Origin: Akkermansia muciniphila
Lineage (GTDB): Bacteria > Verrucomicrobiota > Verrucomicrobiia > Verrucomicrobiales > DEV007
Direction: 5' to 3'
Assembly: GCA_945883495.1 (NCBI GenBank)
Contig: CAMCXS010000031.1
Location: forward strand, 1-62,226
Length of the DNA stretch: 62,226 nt
Position numbers and translations under genes: made by a program. Position 1 is the stretch's first letter. Every line of letters starts with the position of its first letter. Shown here one piece after another: positions 16,276 through 26,646 of this stretch. Below the pieces are notes generated by a model, which was not told the origin of the DNA, did not search any database, and was given only the letters and a program-made list of their open reading frames with translations.

Positions 16276-19200
16276 ATGGAAAAACTGGAAAGACGCTACT
16301 TCGGCAAGATCAAGGAGCCCATCACGCCGCCCAACCTCATTGAGGTCCAGCTCGAATCTTACGAGGATTTCCTCCAAAAGGATATCCCACCTTCTAAGAG
16401 AAAGGTCACCGGGCTGCAAGCGGTTTTCCGTGAAGTCTTCCCAATTGACAGTTATGACGAGAAATTCACTCTCGACTTTGTTTCATATGAAGTTGGGGAT
16501 CCCAAGCTGACGGCGTTGCAAGCACTCCGCGAGGGTGAGACTTTCAGCGCTCCGCTTTACGTCACGTTTTCTCTGAAGGACGAGAGCGGTACCAAGGAAG
16601 AACGCGTTTACATGGGCGAACTTCCGCTCATGACCCGTCGTGGAACGTTCGTGATCAACGGCGCCGAGCGGGTTGTCGTCAGCCAGCTGCACCGCTCCCC
16701 CGGCGTCTGTTTTGAGCGGAGCTACCACCTGAACGGCAAGGAGTTGCACGGCTTCCGGATTATTCCCGACCGCGGTTCCTGGCTGGAAGTTCAGTTCGAC
16801 ACCAACGATTTGCTCTATGTCTACCTGGATCGGCGCCGGCGTCGCCGGAAGTTCCTGGCCAGCACTTTCTTGCGCGCCATCGGTTACGGCACGGACGAGC
16901 AGATTATCCGCGAGTTCTACGATGTCGAAAACCTCGAGCTGCGTGCGGACATCGATGAAGAGGAGTTGAGCTCTCGCATCCCGTTCAGCGACTTGATGGA
17001 TGGCGAGATCGTCCTCTGCAAGGCCTACGAACCGATGACCATCGGTGTCGTCAAGCAGCTGCTCGCGCTGGGGCACAAGACAGTTCCGGTGATCGATACC
17101 GCGCAGGACGACATCCTCATCAAATCGCTGAAGAAAGACCCGGCGCACGATGAGGAAGAAGCGCTCAAGGACATCTACCGCCGCTTGCGGCCTGGGGATC
17201 CTCCGACCATCCCGAACGCCAAGGCGCTATTGAAGCGGCTTTTCTTTGATCCGAAGAAATACGATCTTACCCGGGTCGGCCGATACAAGATCAATCAAAA
17301 ACTGGGCATGAAGACGGACACCGATGTCCGTGTCATGACCAAGGAGGACTTCGTGGCCTCCCTAAAGTACCTTCTCAAACTGAAGCGCAACGAGGGCGTA
17401 CTTGACGATATTGACCACCTTGGCAGCCGCCGGGTGCGTGCCGTGGGCGAACTTCTCGGCAACCAGTGCCGGGTCGGGTTGGCCCGGACCGAGCGCCTCG
17501 TGAAAGAGCGCATGACCCTCTACGATGTGAACATCGAGGCGATGACGCCGGGCAAGCTGATCAATCCGAAGGCCCTCTCCGCAGTCGTTCGCGATTTCTT
17601 CGGACGTTCCCAGCTGAGCCAGTTCATGGACCAGACGAACCCGCTTTCGGAGCTGACCCACAAGCGCCGTCTCTCGGCTCTTGGGCCAGGCGGCTTGAAC
17701 CGGGATCGTGCCGGATTCGAGGTTCGCGACGTTCACCCGTCCCACTACGGCCGGATTTGTCCGATCGAGACGCCGGAAGGACCGAACATTGGTCTCATCA
17801 ACTCGATGTCCACCTTCGCGGGGATCAACGAGTTTGGTTTCATCGAGACCCCGTACCGCCGGATCGTGAATGGCGTGGTGCAGGCTGAAATCGTCTACCT
17901 TACGGCGGACGAGGAAGAGCGGCATATGATCGCCCAGGCGAACAACGAGATCGACGCTCAGGGGAACTTCTTGTCGCCCAAGATTACGGTGCGGGACAAG
18001 GGCGACTTCAAGGACGTCGATCCGAAGCTAGCTGATTACATGGACGTTTCGCCCAAGCAGTTGGTATCCGTGGCCGCCAGTTTGATTCCGTTCCTGGAGC
18101 ACGATGACGCCAACCGTGCCTTGATGGGATCCAACATGCAGCGACAAGGCGTGCCACTTCTGATCTCCGATTCGCCGTATATCGGCACTGGGATGGAAGA
18201 AAAGGTGGCCCGCGACTCCCGCGCCGTGGTGGTGGCGGAAGGCGATGGCATCGTGGCTGCGGCGACGGCGGAAATGATCGTCACGACCAAGGACGGGAAG
18301 CTTCCGGTCACCGATCGCGAATTCCTGGCCAACGTCGAGTGCGTCAAGCCGAACGCGAATAAGGGGATTTACGTGTATCCATTGCGCAAGTTCATGCGCT
18401 CCAACGCGGGCACGTGTTTGAATCAGAAGCCGATCGTCCGCCGAGGAGACGTCATTAAAGAAGGCGACATTCTGGCCGACGGTCCGAACACGGAGAACGG
18501 CGAGTTGGCGCTGGGCCGGAATGTGTTGGTGGCTTTCATGCCGTGGAATGGCTACAACTTCGAGGACGCCATTACCATCAACGAGCGGGTCGTAAAGGAG
18601 GACATCTACACCTCTATCCACGTCGACGAATTCGAGATCGGCGCCCGGGACACCAAGTTGGGGCCCGAGGAAATCACTCGCGACATCCCGAACGTCGGCG
18701 ATGAGGCGCTCAAGCACCTCGGACCGGACGGAGTCATTCGCATCGGGGCCGAAGTGAAGCCGGGCGATATCCTCGTCGGCAAGATCACGCCGAAGAGCGA
18801 AACGGAACTGGCACCGGAAGAGCGTCTGTTGCGCGCCATCTTCGGGGAAAAAGCCGCCGACGTGAAGGACACCTCGTTGCGCGTTCCCTCGGGTTGCCGC
18901 GGGATCGTCATGGACGTGCGTGTCTCCTCGCGGAACACGCCAGTCCGTCAGAAGCTTTCCAAAGCGGAGAAGGAGAAGCAGCTCGCCGAAATCGAAGACG
19001 AGTGGAAGCGCAAGATCGAGGAGTTGACCGATCAGCTCACCGAAAAGCTCTCCGACGTTCTGCTCGGCGAGAAGATCCCGCTCGACGTGGTGGACGGCAG
19101 CACCGGAGAAATTCTCATCCCGGCGAACCGGAAAATCACGAAGACGTTGCTTCGCAAGCTGGCTGAGTCCTACGACTCCATCGAAATCGAGCACAGCCCG

Positions 19201-20109
19201 ATCCGCGTAAAAATCGTCGAGATCGTTGGCCAGTTCGAACAGAAATTCTCGGACGTCAACGAAGAGCGGGAAAGCCGCCTCGATGCCCTGGAAACGGGCG
19301 ATGAAGTCGATCCGGGCATCATTAAGCAGGTCAAGGTTTACGTGGCGAAGAAGCGCAAGCTGTCGGTCGGAGACAAGATGGCCGGCCGTCACGGAAACAA
19401 GGGGGTCGTGGCCAACATCGTTCCGGAGCAAGACATGCCGTTCCTTTCGGACGGGACGCCGGTCGATATCTGCTTGAACCCGCTGGGGGTTCCGAGCCGG
19501 ATGAACGTCGGACAGGTTCTCGAAACTCACCTTGGCATCGCCGCGAAGGCGCTTGGTTTCAAGGTGGCGACGCCGGTGTTCGACGGGATTTCCGAGAAGG
19601 AAGTCATGAACTACATGAAGCAGGCCCGCGAAGTGGAAGGATTCTCGTGGGTGGGCGAAAACGGCAAATCGACTCTTTACGATGGCCGGACGGGGGATTC
19701 GTTCCACCAGCAGGTCGTGGTGGGCATCATCTACATGCTGAAGCTCGGCCACTTGGTGGAGGACAAGATCCACGCTCGTGCCGTGGGGCCCTACTCGCTG
19801 GTCACGCAGCAACCGCTCGGCGGCAAAGCCCAATACGGCGGACAACGTTTCGGGGAGATGGAGGTCTGGGCTCTCGAAGCCTATGGCGCTGCCTACACCC
19901 TGCAGGAACTCTTGACGGTGAAGTCGGACGACGTCCAAGGGCGGACGCGGATCTACGAAGCCATCGTCAAGGGCGATAACAACCTCGAAGCCGGCACGCC
20001 GGAGTCGTTTAACGTCTTGATCAAGGAAATGCAGAGCCTTGGGCTCAACGTCAAGGTCGGTCCTCGTGACCAGACCGATGCCGACGTCTTGGAAAGCATG
20101 ACCGCCTGA
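16276..20109 (+). CDS. rpoB: DNA-directed RNA polymerase subunit beta
   Basis: A full-length 1277-residue beta subunit. The rifampicin-pocket region at nucleotides 17608-17730 reads [21 protein letters not shown] followed by LSALGPGGL, with the usual sensitive-type residues. [16 protein letters not shown] follows. The C-terminal half carries [12 protein letters not shown] near residue 1035 and the final [10 protein letters not shown]-type tail. A lysine/glutamate-rich stretch at about residues 895-925 is a lineage-typical insertion in a variable loop. It is followed by rpoC after 40 bases. Transcription probably comes both from the upstream operon through the attenuator and from a promoter in the long leader. 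Confidence 0.99.
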   Translation: MEKLERRYFGKIKEPITPPNLIEVQLESYEDFLQKDIPPSKRKVTGLQAVFREVFPIDSYDEKFTLDFVSYEVGDPKLTALQALREGETFSAPLYVTFSLKDESGTKEERVYMGELPLMTRRGTFVINGAERVVVSQLHRSPGVCFERSYHLNGKELHGFRIIPDRGSWLEVQFDTNDLLYVYLDRRRRRRKFLASTFLRAIGYGTDEQIIREFYDVENLELRADIDEEELSSRIPFSDLMDGEIVLCKAYEPMTIGVVKQLLALGHKTVPVIDTAQDDILIKSLKKDPAHDEEEALKDIYRRLRPGDPPTIPNAKALLKRLFFDPKKYDLTRVGRYKINQKLGMKTDTDVRVMTKEDFVASLKYLLKLKRNEGVLDDIDHLGSRRVRAVGELLGNQCRVGLARTERLVKERMTLYDVNIEAMTPGKLINPKALSAVVRDFFGRSQLSQFMDQTNPLSELTHKRRLSALGPGGLNRDRAGFEVRDVHPSHYGRICPIETPEGPNIGLINSMSTFAGINEFGFIETPYRRIVNGVVQAEIVYLTADEEERHMIAQANNEIDAQGNFLSPKITVRDKGDFKDVDPKLADYMDVSPKQLVSVAASLIPFLEHDDANRALMGSNMQRQGVPLLISDSPYIGTGMEEKVARDSRAVVVAEGDGIVAAATAEMIVTTKDGKLPVTDREFLANVECVKPNANKGIYVYPLRKFMRSNAGTCLNQKPIVRRGDVIKEGDILADGPNTENGELALGRNVLVAFMPWNGYNFEDAITINERVVKEDIYTSIHVDEFEIGARDTKLGPEEITRDIPNVGDEALKHLGPDGVIRIGAEVKPGDILVGKITPKSETELAPEERLLRAIFGEKAADVKDTSLRVPSGCRGIVMDVRVSSRNTPVRQKLSKAEKEKQLAEIEDEWKRKIEELTDQLTEKLSDVLLGEKIPLDVVDGSTGEILIPANRKITKTLLRKLAESYDSIEIEHSPIRVKIVEIVGQFEQKFSDVNEERESRLDALETGDEVDPGIIKQVKVYVAKKRKLSVGDKMAGRHGNKGVVANIVPEQDMPFLSDGTPVDICLNPLGVPSRMNVGQVLETHLGIAAKALGFKVATPVFDGISEKEVMNYMKQAREVEGFSWVGENGKSTLYDGRTGDSFHQQVVVGIIYMLKLGHLVEDKIHARAVGPYSLVTQQPLGGKAQYGGQRFGEMEVWALEAYGAAYTLQELLTVKSDDVQGRTRIYEAIVKGDNNLEAGTPESFNVLIKEMQSLGLNVKVGPRDQTDADVLESMTA

Positions 20110-20149
20110 ACCTGAACCGCCAAACAGAACCACCAACCGTACCAACATT

Positions 20150-23100
20150 ATGGAAAACAGCGTTGAATCCCATTTGAAGGAACTCTGGGGCGGCGAAGCC
20201 AAGGGCAAGGGCTTTGATCAGGTGAACATCACCGTAGCTTCTCCGGACGTGATCCGTTCCTGGAGCCAGGGGGAAGTCAAGAATCCTGAAACGATCAACT
20301 ACCGGACGTTCAAGCCCGAGAAGGGCGGCCTTTTCTGCGAGCGGATCTTTGGTCCCACCAAGGACTGGGAGTGCGCCTGCGGCAAGTACAAGCGGATCAA
20401 GCACAAGGGCGTTGTCTGCGACCGGTGCGGCGTCGAGGTGACCTTGAGCCGGGTGCGCCGGGAGCGGATGGGCCACATTGAGTTGGCCGTGCCGGTCAGC
20501 CACATCTGGTTCTACAAGTGCATGCCTTCGCGGATCGGCCTCATGCTCGACATGAGTGCCCGTCAGCTGGAGCGCGTCATCTACTACGAAGATTGCATCG
20601 TCATCGATCCGGGCAACACTCCGCTCGAAGCCGGGCAGTTGCTGACCGAAGTGGAATGGCGTGAGGCCGAAGAGGAATACGGCGAGCGCAGCTTTCGCGT
20701 CGGCATGGGCGCCGAGGCAGTCAAGGAGCTCCTCGCCAGTCTCAACCTGCCGCAGATGGTGGTCGATCTTGAGGAAGCGATGGGTAAGACCCGCTCCAAG
20801 CAGGTCCGCAAGAAGCTGGCCAAGCGACTGAAGCTAGCCCAAGGCTTCATGACCTCGCGGACCCGTCCAGAGTGGATGGTACTTGAAGTGCTCCCGGTGA
20901 TTCCTCCGGATTTGCGTCCTCTCGTGCCGTTGGAAGGCGGCCGTTTCGCGACTTCCGACCTCAACGACCTCTATCGTCGGGTCATCAACCGGAACAACCG
21001 GTTGAAGAACTTGCTTCAGTTGAAGACGCCGGACGTTATCATCCGCAACGAAAAGCGGATGCTGCAAGAGGCGGTCGATGCCCTTTTCGACAATGGCCGT
21101 CATGGCCGCGCTGTCACAGGGGCGGGCAACCGTGCGCTCAAGTCGCTGTCGGACATGCTCAAGGGCAAGAGCGGACGTTTCCGCCAAAACTTGCTCGGCA
21201 AGCGGGTCGACTACTCCGGCCGTTCGGTCATCGTTATCGGGCCTGAACTCAAGCTCGGACAATGCGGTCTTCCTAAGAAGATGGCGTTGGTGCTGTTCGA
21301 ACCCTTTATCATCCGCCGCCTCAAGGAGCTTGGCTACGTGCACACCGTGCGCAGCGCCAAGAAGATGATCGAACGCCGTACGACGGAGGTTTGGGACATC
21401 TTGGAAGAAGTGACCAAGGGCCACCCGGTCCTCCTCAACCGTGCGCCGACGCTGCACCGTCTGTCGATTCAGGCGTTCGAGCCGGTGCTGATCGAAGGTT
21501 CGGCGATTCGTCTTCACCCGTTGACCTGCGGCGCTTACAACGCCGACTTCGACGGTGACCAGATGGCCGTTCACGTGCCGCTCTCGGTCGAGGCGCAGAT
21601 GGAAGCCCGCATGCTCATGCTGGCGCCGAACAACATCTTCTCACCCTCCTCCGGCCGTCCCATCACGACGCCGTCTCAAGACATTACCTTGGGCTGCTAT
21701 CACCTCACTTGGTCCAAGCAACTGCCGATTCGCGACAAGGAGAAGGTTCGCGATCTCTCGCTCTTCGCCGACATGGGTGAAGTCGAGTTCGCTTTGGCTG
21801 CCCGCAAGGTGCACATCCACGATGCGATCCGCCTCCGTAATCCCGACTTTGGAACCAGCACGGTTTACGGGGACAAGGAAAGCCGCGTCATCGTGACCAC
21901 GCCAGGACGGGTCCGGTTCAACGAAATCTGGCCAGACCGCCTCGGCTTCATCAACGTTTTGGTGAACAAAAAGGTCCTCGGCGACATCATCTGGCGCTGT
22001 TACCAGGTATCGGGTCAATCGCAAACCGTGGAAGCTTTGGACCGCCTCAAGGACCTCGGTTTCCGCGAGGCGACTCGTTCCGGAGCATCGATCGGGATCA
22101 GCGACATGGTGATTCCCGACGAGAAGACCGTGGTGATCGAAGAAGCCTACGAAAAGCTTCGCGAAGTGACCGCCCACTACTCTCGTGGCGTTATCACCAA
22201 CGGGGAGCGCTACAACAAGGTCATCGACATCTGGACGGAAGCCTCCGACCGGATTCAGAAGGCCCTGTTCCGCTCCATTGAGCACAACGAAGGTCGCGCT
22301 CATCCGAATCCGCTCTTCATGATGGTGGACTCCGGCGCCCGGGGGAACCGTCAGCAGATCAAGCAGCTCTCGGGGATGCGTGGTTTGATGGCCAAGCCGT
22401 CTGGTGAGATCATTGAGCGGCCGATTATTTCGAACTTCCGCGAGGGGTTGTCGGTGCTGGAATACTTCATCTCGACCCACGGCGCCCGGAAGGGCTTGGC
22501 GGACACCGCCTTGAAGACCGCCGACTCCGGTTACTTGACCCGGAAGCTGGTCGATGTGGCGCAAGACGTCATCATCACCCAGCTCGACTGCGGCACCGTC
22601 AACGGCATCACCGTGGCCCCGATCTACGAAGGCGACGAAGAGGTCGTGGACCTGAAGACCCGCGTTTATGGCCGGGTCAGCACCGAGCGCGTGACCGATC
22701 CGGTGACTAGCAAGGTGGTGATTGAAATCAACGATCTCATTGAGGAATCTCAAGCTGATGCTCTGGGCCGTCTCGGACGTGAGCAGCTCAAGATCCGTTC
22801 CGTGCTCACCTGTGAGTCCGAGCGTGGTTGTTGCGCCCGTTGCTACGGGATGAGCTTGGCCACTCAGAAGATGGCGCGCGAAGGCGATGCCGTCGGTATC
22901 GTGGCCGCTCAGTCCATTGGGGAACCGGGAACGCAGCTTACGATGCGGACCTTCCACGTCGGTGGGGTGGCCTCCACTTCCGCGAAGCAGCCGGTCATCA
23001 AGGTCAAGAACGCTGGTCGCATTCACTACAACTCCGTCCGGACGGTGGAAACCTCCGAAGGCCGTTGGGTCGTGCTCAGCAAGAGCGGCAGCATCAGCGT

Positions 23101-24301
23101 TCACGACGCGGATGGTCGCGAGCTGGAAAGCCATACCCTCGTGCTCGGTGCGGAAATCTTCAAGCCGGACAACGCCGAGGTGGCGCCGGGCGAAACCATC
23201 GTGAAGTGGGACCAACACAACATCCCGATTATCTCGGAGAAGGCGGGTGTGATTGGCTTCCGCGACATGATCTTGGGGATCACCATCGCCAAGAAAAAGG
23301 ACGAAGCTTCGGGCGGCTCCAGCCTTGTCGTGGTGGAGCACAAGGAAGACTTGCACCCGCAGATCGTCATCACCGATCCCAAGACCAAGGACGTGCTGGC
23401 CACTTATTCCGTGCCGGCCGGGGCGTTCCTCAGCGTCCAGGAAGGCAAGAAGATTACGGCCGGGACCATGGTCGCCAAGACCCCGCGGAAGCAGGCCAAG
23501 ACAAAGGACATTACCGGTGGTCTTCCCCGGGTGGCCGAACTCTTCGAAGCCCGCAAGCCGAAGGACTCCGCGGAAATCGCCAAGATCGATGGTCTCGTCG
23601 ATATCGCCGGTATCGTCCGCGGCAAGCGCAAGCTGGTGATCACCGATCCCGAGTCCGGGGAAGAGGAAGAACACCTCATCCCGCTCAACAAGCACATCAT
23701 CGTGATTAAGGGGGATGCGGTCGAGAAAGGCCAGCAGCTCACGGAAGGTCCGGTCGTGCCGCACGAGATTCTCGAGATCTGCGGACCGCAGAAGCTCCAG
23801 GAGCACCTCGTCAACGAAGTGCAGGAGGTTTATCGTCTCCAGGGCGTTGAGATCAACGACAAGCACATCGAGATCATCATCCGCCAGATGCTGCGCAAGG
23901 TGAAGGTCATCGATCCGGGCGATACCAGCTTCCTCTGGGGGGACCAGGTGGAGAAGGTCGAGTTCGACCAAGTGAACCGCCAGATCGAAGAGCAAGGGGG
24001 CAAGCCCGCCGAGGGCGAGCCCGTGTTGCTCGGGATCACCAAGGCGTCCTTGGAGACCGACAGCTTCATCTCTGCTGCTTCCTTCCAGGATACCACCCGC
24101 GTTCTGACCGACGCGGCCACCCTAGGCAAGGTCGATCAGCTGCGCGGCTTCAAGGAGAACGTGATCATGGGTCACCTCATTCCCGCCGGCACTGGCTTCA
24201 AGACGGCTCGCGATATCCGCATTCAGCCCACCGCTGAGGCGATCCCGGTCGAGCTGCCCGAAGAGTCGATGGAGGAAGGCGAGTTCGCCGACGCCGAGTA
24301 A
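20150..24301 (+). CDS. rpoC: DNA-directed RNA polymerase subunit beta'
   Basis: A complete 1383-residue beta' subunit. The N-terminal zinc ribbon shows [20 protein letters not shown] near residue 74. The catalytic magnesium loop [12 protein letters not shown] lies near residue 464. The trigger-loop/bridge-helix area includes [13 protein letters not shown]. The second zinc site [13 protein letters not shown] lies near residue 887, and [16 protein letters not shown] follows. The acidic C-terminus ends [10 protein letters not shown]. It is the last gene of the cluster and is followed by a probable terminator. rpsL and rpsG do not follow. Confidence 0.99.
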   Translation: MENSVESHLKELWGGEAKGKGFDQVNITVASPDVIRSWSQGEVKNPETINYRTFKPEKGGLFCERIFGPTKDWECACGKYKRIKHKGVVCDRCGVEVTLSRVRRERMGHIELAVPVSHIWFYKCMPSRIGLMLDMSARQLERVIYYEDCIVIDPGNTPLEAGQLLTEVEWREAEEEYGERSFRVGMGAEAVKELLASLNLPQMVVDLEEAMGKTRSKQVRKKLAKRLKLAQGFMTSRTRPEWMVLEVLPVIPPDLRPLVPLEGGRFATSDLNDLYRRVINRNNRLKNLLQLKTPDVIIRNEKRMLQEAVDALFDNGRHGRAVTGAGNRALKSLSDMLKGKSGRFRQNLLGKRVDYSGRSVIVIGPELKLGQCGLPKKMALVLFEPFIIRRLKELGYVHTVRSAKKMIERRTTEVWDILEEVTKGHPVLLNRAPTLHRLSIQAFEPVLIEGSAIRLHPLTCGAYNADFDGDQMAVHVPLSVEAQMEARMLMLAPNNIFSPSSGRPITTPSQDITLGCYHLTWSKQLPIRDKEKVRDLSLFADMGEVEFALAARKVHIHDAIRLRNPDFGTSTVYGDKESRVIVTTPGRVRFNEIWPDRLGFINVLVNKKVLGDIIWRCYQVSGQSQTVEALDRLKDLGFREATRSGASIGISDMVIPDEKTVVIEEAYEKLREVTAHYSRGVITNGERYNKVIDIWTEASDRIQKALFRSIEHNEGRAHPNPLFMMVDSGARGNRQQIKQLSGMRGLMAKPSGEIIERPIISNFREGLSVLEYFISTHGARKGLADTALKTADSGYLTRKLVDVAQDVIITQLDCGTVNGITVAPIYEGDEEVVDLKTRVYGRVSTERVTDPVTSKVVIEINDLIEESQADALGRLGREQLKIRSVLTCESERGCCARCYGMSLATQKMAREGDAVGIVAAQSIGEPGTQLTMRTFHVGGVASTSAKQPVIKVKNAGRIHYNSVRTVETSEGRWVVLSKSGSISVHDADGRELESHTLVLGAEIFKPDNAEVAPGETIVKWDQHNIPIISEKAGVIGFRDMILGITIAKKKDEASGGSSLVVVEHKEDLHPQIVITDPKTKDVLATYSVPAGAFLSVQEGKKITAGTMVAKTPRKQAKTKDITGGLPRVAELFEARKPKDSAEIAKIDGLVDIAGIVRGKRKLVITDPESGEEEEHLIPLNKHIIVIKGDAVEKGQQLTEGPVVPHEILEICGPQKLQEHLVNEVQEVYRLQGVEINDKHIEIIIRQMLRKVKVIDPGDTSFLWGDQVEKVEFDQVNRQIEEQGGKPAEGEPVLLGITKASLETDSFISAASFQDTTRVLTDAATLGKVDQLRGFKENVIMGHLIPAGTGFKTARDIRIQPTAEAIPVELPEESMEEGEFADAE

Positions 24302-24334
24302 TCGAACGTTCTCAGCCTATTTGTTTCATTTCAA

Positions 24335-24376
24335 CCCGCGGGGGTGGATCTGTTTCCGCTCCCGCGGTTTTCTTGT
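24335..24376 (+). terminator. Probable terminator after rpoC
   Basis: CCGCGGGGGTGG pairs imperfectly with CCGCTCCCGCGG across a short loop and is followed by TTTTCTTGTTTT. It lies between the rpoC stop and the adenosyltransferase start, so that pair probably has its own promoter or relies on read-through. Confidence 0.65.
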
Positions 24377-24388
24377 TTTCGTATTCCA

Positions 24389-24949
24389 ATGTCGATGTCG
24401 ATCAGCACCAAGCGAGGAGACGAGGGGCAAACCGATCTCATGTTCGGTCGGCGGGTCTCGAAGAGCGATCTCCGGGTCAGCACCTACGGCATACTCGATG
24501 AAGTCAACGCAATCCTTGGCTTGGCCCGCGTCGATGCCGTGGAGACGCTGGTACTCTCCAGCATCGCTAAGATCCAGAAGGATTTGGTGCTGGTCATGGG
24601 AGAGTTGGCCACCCACGAAGAAGATTGGGAAACCTATCGTGACAAAGGGGGCGGGCTGGTGGGAGACGCCATGCTCGGTGAACTCGACGAGTTGGTCCGC
24701 GTGCTGGAGAAGGAGCGCGGTATCAGCTTCCAACGTTGGGCGGTGCCAGGTGCGGCGGGAAGTCGAGCCGGCGCGGCGTTGGACATGGCTCGGACCGTGG
24801 TCCGGCATGCGGAGCGCGCCATCGTGGCACTCGATGAAGCGGGGAAATTGCCGAACCCTTTGTTGCTCCGATGGGTCAACCGGCTCTCGGACATGTTCTG
24901 GCTTTTGGCCCGGCTGGAGGAAGAGCATTCCGGCGCTCCGGCTCAGTGA
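24389..24949 (+). CDS. Cob(I)alamin adenosyltransferase, PduO type
   Basis: The 186-residue protein matches the PduO/MMAB trimeric adenosyltransferases, which transfer the adenosyl group of ATP to cob(I)alamin to make coenzyme B12. Near the N-terminus is ISTKRGDEGQTDLMFG, the ATP-binding loop. The helix with ARTVVRHAER near residue 140 carries the conserved Arg and Glu, and a C-terminal LSDMFWLLAR follows. The ATG at 24389 places the TKRGD loop seven residues in, as expected. Its stop overlaps the GTG start of queA by four bases, so the two are coupled. Confidence 0.9.
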   Translation: MSMSISTKRGDEGQTDLMFGRRVSKSDLRVSTYGILDEVNAILGLARVDAVETLVLSSIAKIQKDLVLVMGELATHEEDWETYRDKGGGLVGDAMLGELDELVRVLEKERGISFQRWAVPGAAGSRAGAALDMARTVVRHAERAIVALDEAGKLPNPLLLRWVNRLSDMFWLLARLEEEHSGAPAQ

Positions 24950-25917
24950 AAACGGACGATTTCGGCTACGAACTCCCACCGGAACTGATCGCGAGTCATC
25001 CCCGAGAGCGGCGGGATGCCTCACGGATGCTGGTCGTCCATCGGGACTCGGGCAAGCTGGAGCACCGCACGTTCCGGGAATTCCAGTCATATCTCTCCGC
25101 GTCCGATCTCGTGGTGCTCAACAACACCCGGGTCGTGCCCGCCCGCTTCTTTTCTCCAGACAACCGGCTTGAAATTCTGCGTTTGGAGCCTGGTCCAGAC
25201 GAAACGTGGCGGTGCATGGTGAAGCCGGGCAAGCGCTTCCGCCGAGGCGACCAGGTGACCATCGGACGCTCCTCGGCCACGGTCTGCGAAGTTTGCGAGG
25301 ACGGAACGCGATGGCTGCGCTTCGATCCTCCGCTCGATCCCGAGAAGGACGGGCACTTGGCGTTGCCTCCCTACATGAACCGCGGCGACGAAGCCGAGGA
25401 TCGCGAACGCTACCAAACCGTTTACGCCGCCAAAGAGGGGGCGATCGCGGCCCCTACCGCCGGTCTGCATTTCACGCCGGAGATCTTGGCCCAAGTGCCG
25501 CATCGTTTCGTCACCCTGCATGTCGGCGCCGGGACCTTTTTGCCGGTCAAAGCGGAGGAAATTGAAGAGCACAAGATGCATGTGGAGCGCTTCGAGGTTT
25601 CCGCGGATGACGCCAGCGCGATTGCCTCGGCTCAGCGGGTGGTGGCGATTGGGACGACGGTCGTTCGCGTGCTGGAGCACCTCGCGGCCACGGGCGGGAT
25701 TCGCGGCGGAGCGGGGGAGACATCCATCTTCATCTACCCGCCGTATGCCTTCCGGCGGGTGAATGCGTTGCTGACGAACTTCCACCTCCCGAAGTCCACC
25801 CTGCTCATGCTCGTAAGCGCCTTCGCCGGGCGCGAATTGATGCTCCATGCCTACCACGAGGCGATTCGGGAGCAATACCGGTTTTACAGCTACGGGGACT
25901 GCATGCTGTTGGTCTAG
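24946..25917 (+). CDS. queA: tRNA preQ1(34) S-adenosylmethionine ribosyltransferase-isomerase
   Basis: A 323-residue QueA, somewhat short for the family (usually about 340-350). It moves the ribosyl part of S-adenosylmethionine onto preQ1 in tRNA to give epoxyqueuosine. Typical stretches are DFGYELPPELIASHP at the start, VLNNTRVVPARF near residue 57, AAPTAGLHFT near 168, LHVGAGTFLPVK near 190 and TNFHLPKSTLLMLVSAFAG near 277. The start is the GTG at 24946, overlapping the upstream stop by GTGA. The product is reduced by QueG, a cobalamin enzyme, which gives the pairing with an adenosyltransferase some logic. Confidence 0.96.
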   Translation: MKTDDFGYELPPELIASHPRERRDASRMLVVHRDSGKLEHRTFREFQSYLSASDLVVLNNTRVVPARFFSPDNRLEILRLEPGPDETWRCMVKPGKRFRRGDQVTIGRSSATVCEVCEDGTRWLRFDPPLDPEKDGHLALPPYMNRGDEAEDRERYQTVYAAKEGAIAAPTAGLHFTPEILAQVPHRFVTLHVGAGTFLPVKAEEIEEHKMHVERFEVSADDASAIASAQRVVAIGTTVVRVLEHLAATGGIRGGAGETSIFIYPPYAFRRVNALLTNFHLPKSTLLMLVSAFAGRELMLHAYHEAIREQYRFYSYGDCMLLV

Positions 25918-26110
25918 CGGCTGGCCAGCTTTGCTCCGGCAAGGTGAATGACGTCAAACGCGGTCCGGGACTTTTGGAACATGGGGAACCCCGGAACACA
26001 CTGAATACAAGGAACCGCAGCGGGAGGGAGCTTTCACCCTAAGAACCGTACTGGTTTGGCCACTGCGCCTCTGCGCGAGATGCTTCCATTTCCGTTTCTA
26101 GCTAGAATGA

Positions 26111-26404
26111 GGGGTGATTCCCGGCGGGACAATGCCGTCCCAGTCAAAACCAGGGGTGATTCCCGGCGGGACGGCGCCGTCCCAGTCAAAACCAGGGGTG
26201 ATTCTCGGCGGGACGGGGGCGTCCCGGTCAAAACCAAGGGTGATTCTCGGCGGGACGGGGGCGTCCCGGTCAAAACCACGGGTGATTCTTGGCGGGACGG
26301 GGTTGTCGCGGTCAAATCCAGGGGTGATTCTTGGCGGGACGGGGGCGTCCCGGTCAAAACCAAGGGTGATTCTCGGCGGGACGGCGTCGTTCCGGTCAAA
26401 ACCA
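26111..26404. repeat. Tandem array, 7 units of 42 bp
   Basis: Seven head-to-tail units of exactly 42 bases begin at 26111, 26153, 26195, 26237, 26279, 26321 and 26363. Each runs from GGGGTGATTC through a GGCGGGAC...GTCCC palindromic core to GTCAAAACCA. Units differ by a few substitutions and never by an indel. The unit is 14 codons, so frames stay open on both strands (GDSRRDGxVPVKTx on plus). There are no spacers, so it is not CRISPR. It lies in the gap between the convergent queA and the oxidoreductase gene at 26647. Confidence 0.95.
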
Positions 26405-26436
26405 AGGGTCCTTCCTCATCGTCGGCGTGCTTGCGC

Positions 26437-26562
26437 GTGGACGGGACTGGCGCCTACGAAGCGGCCCGGACGATCGCCGCCATTCGCGACAGCTTGATCG
26501 CCCGCCGGGAAGGCTTCATCACCGAAACCGTGATGTCGGATCCTGTGGGAGAAAAAGTCCGT
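26437..26562 (+). pseudogene. Remnant of a zeta-toxin/ABC-type ATPase-like gene
   Basis: About 40 codons read GAYEAARTIAAIRDSLIARR followed by EGFITETVMSDPVGEKV. This resembles the middle of the zeta-toxin-like predicted kinases (pattern: AA-xx-I-xxx-R-xx-LI-xx-R-xx-F-xx-ETV-x-S-P). No Walker A segment precedes it; the 42-bp array does. No matching continuation follows. I read it as a fragment left by deletion; chance resemblance is possible. The adjacent bases to 26646 hold no other gene I can support. Confidence 0.45.
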
Positions 26563-26646
26563 GCCCGCGTGGACCCGTCGCTTCCTGCCGTGAAGGGGGC
26601 AAGAGGTGGTGCGCTTGGTGAACGAGATCTTGTACCTCGCTCAGCC

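Noticed and set aside
18028-20208. 726-codon minus-strand frame inside rpoB
   Set aside because: Antisense shadow of a highly conserved GC-rich gene, with no domain pattern of its own.
21641-23995. 784-codon minus-strand frame inside rpoC
   Set aside because: Same reason: antisense to a certain gene and His/Asp/Leu-rich, as shadows of this gene type are.
26111-26404. CRISPR array
   Set aside because: Units are contiguous, with no unique spacers and no cas genes.
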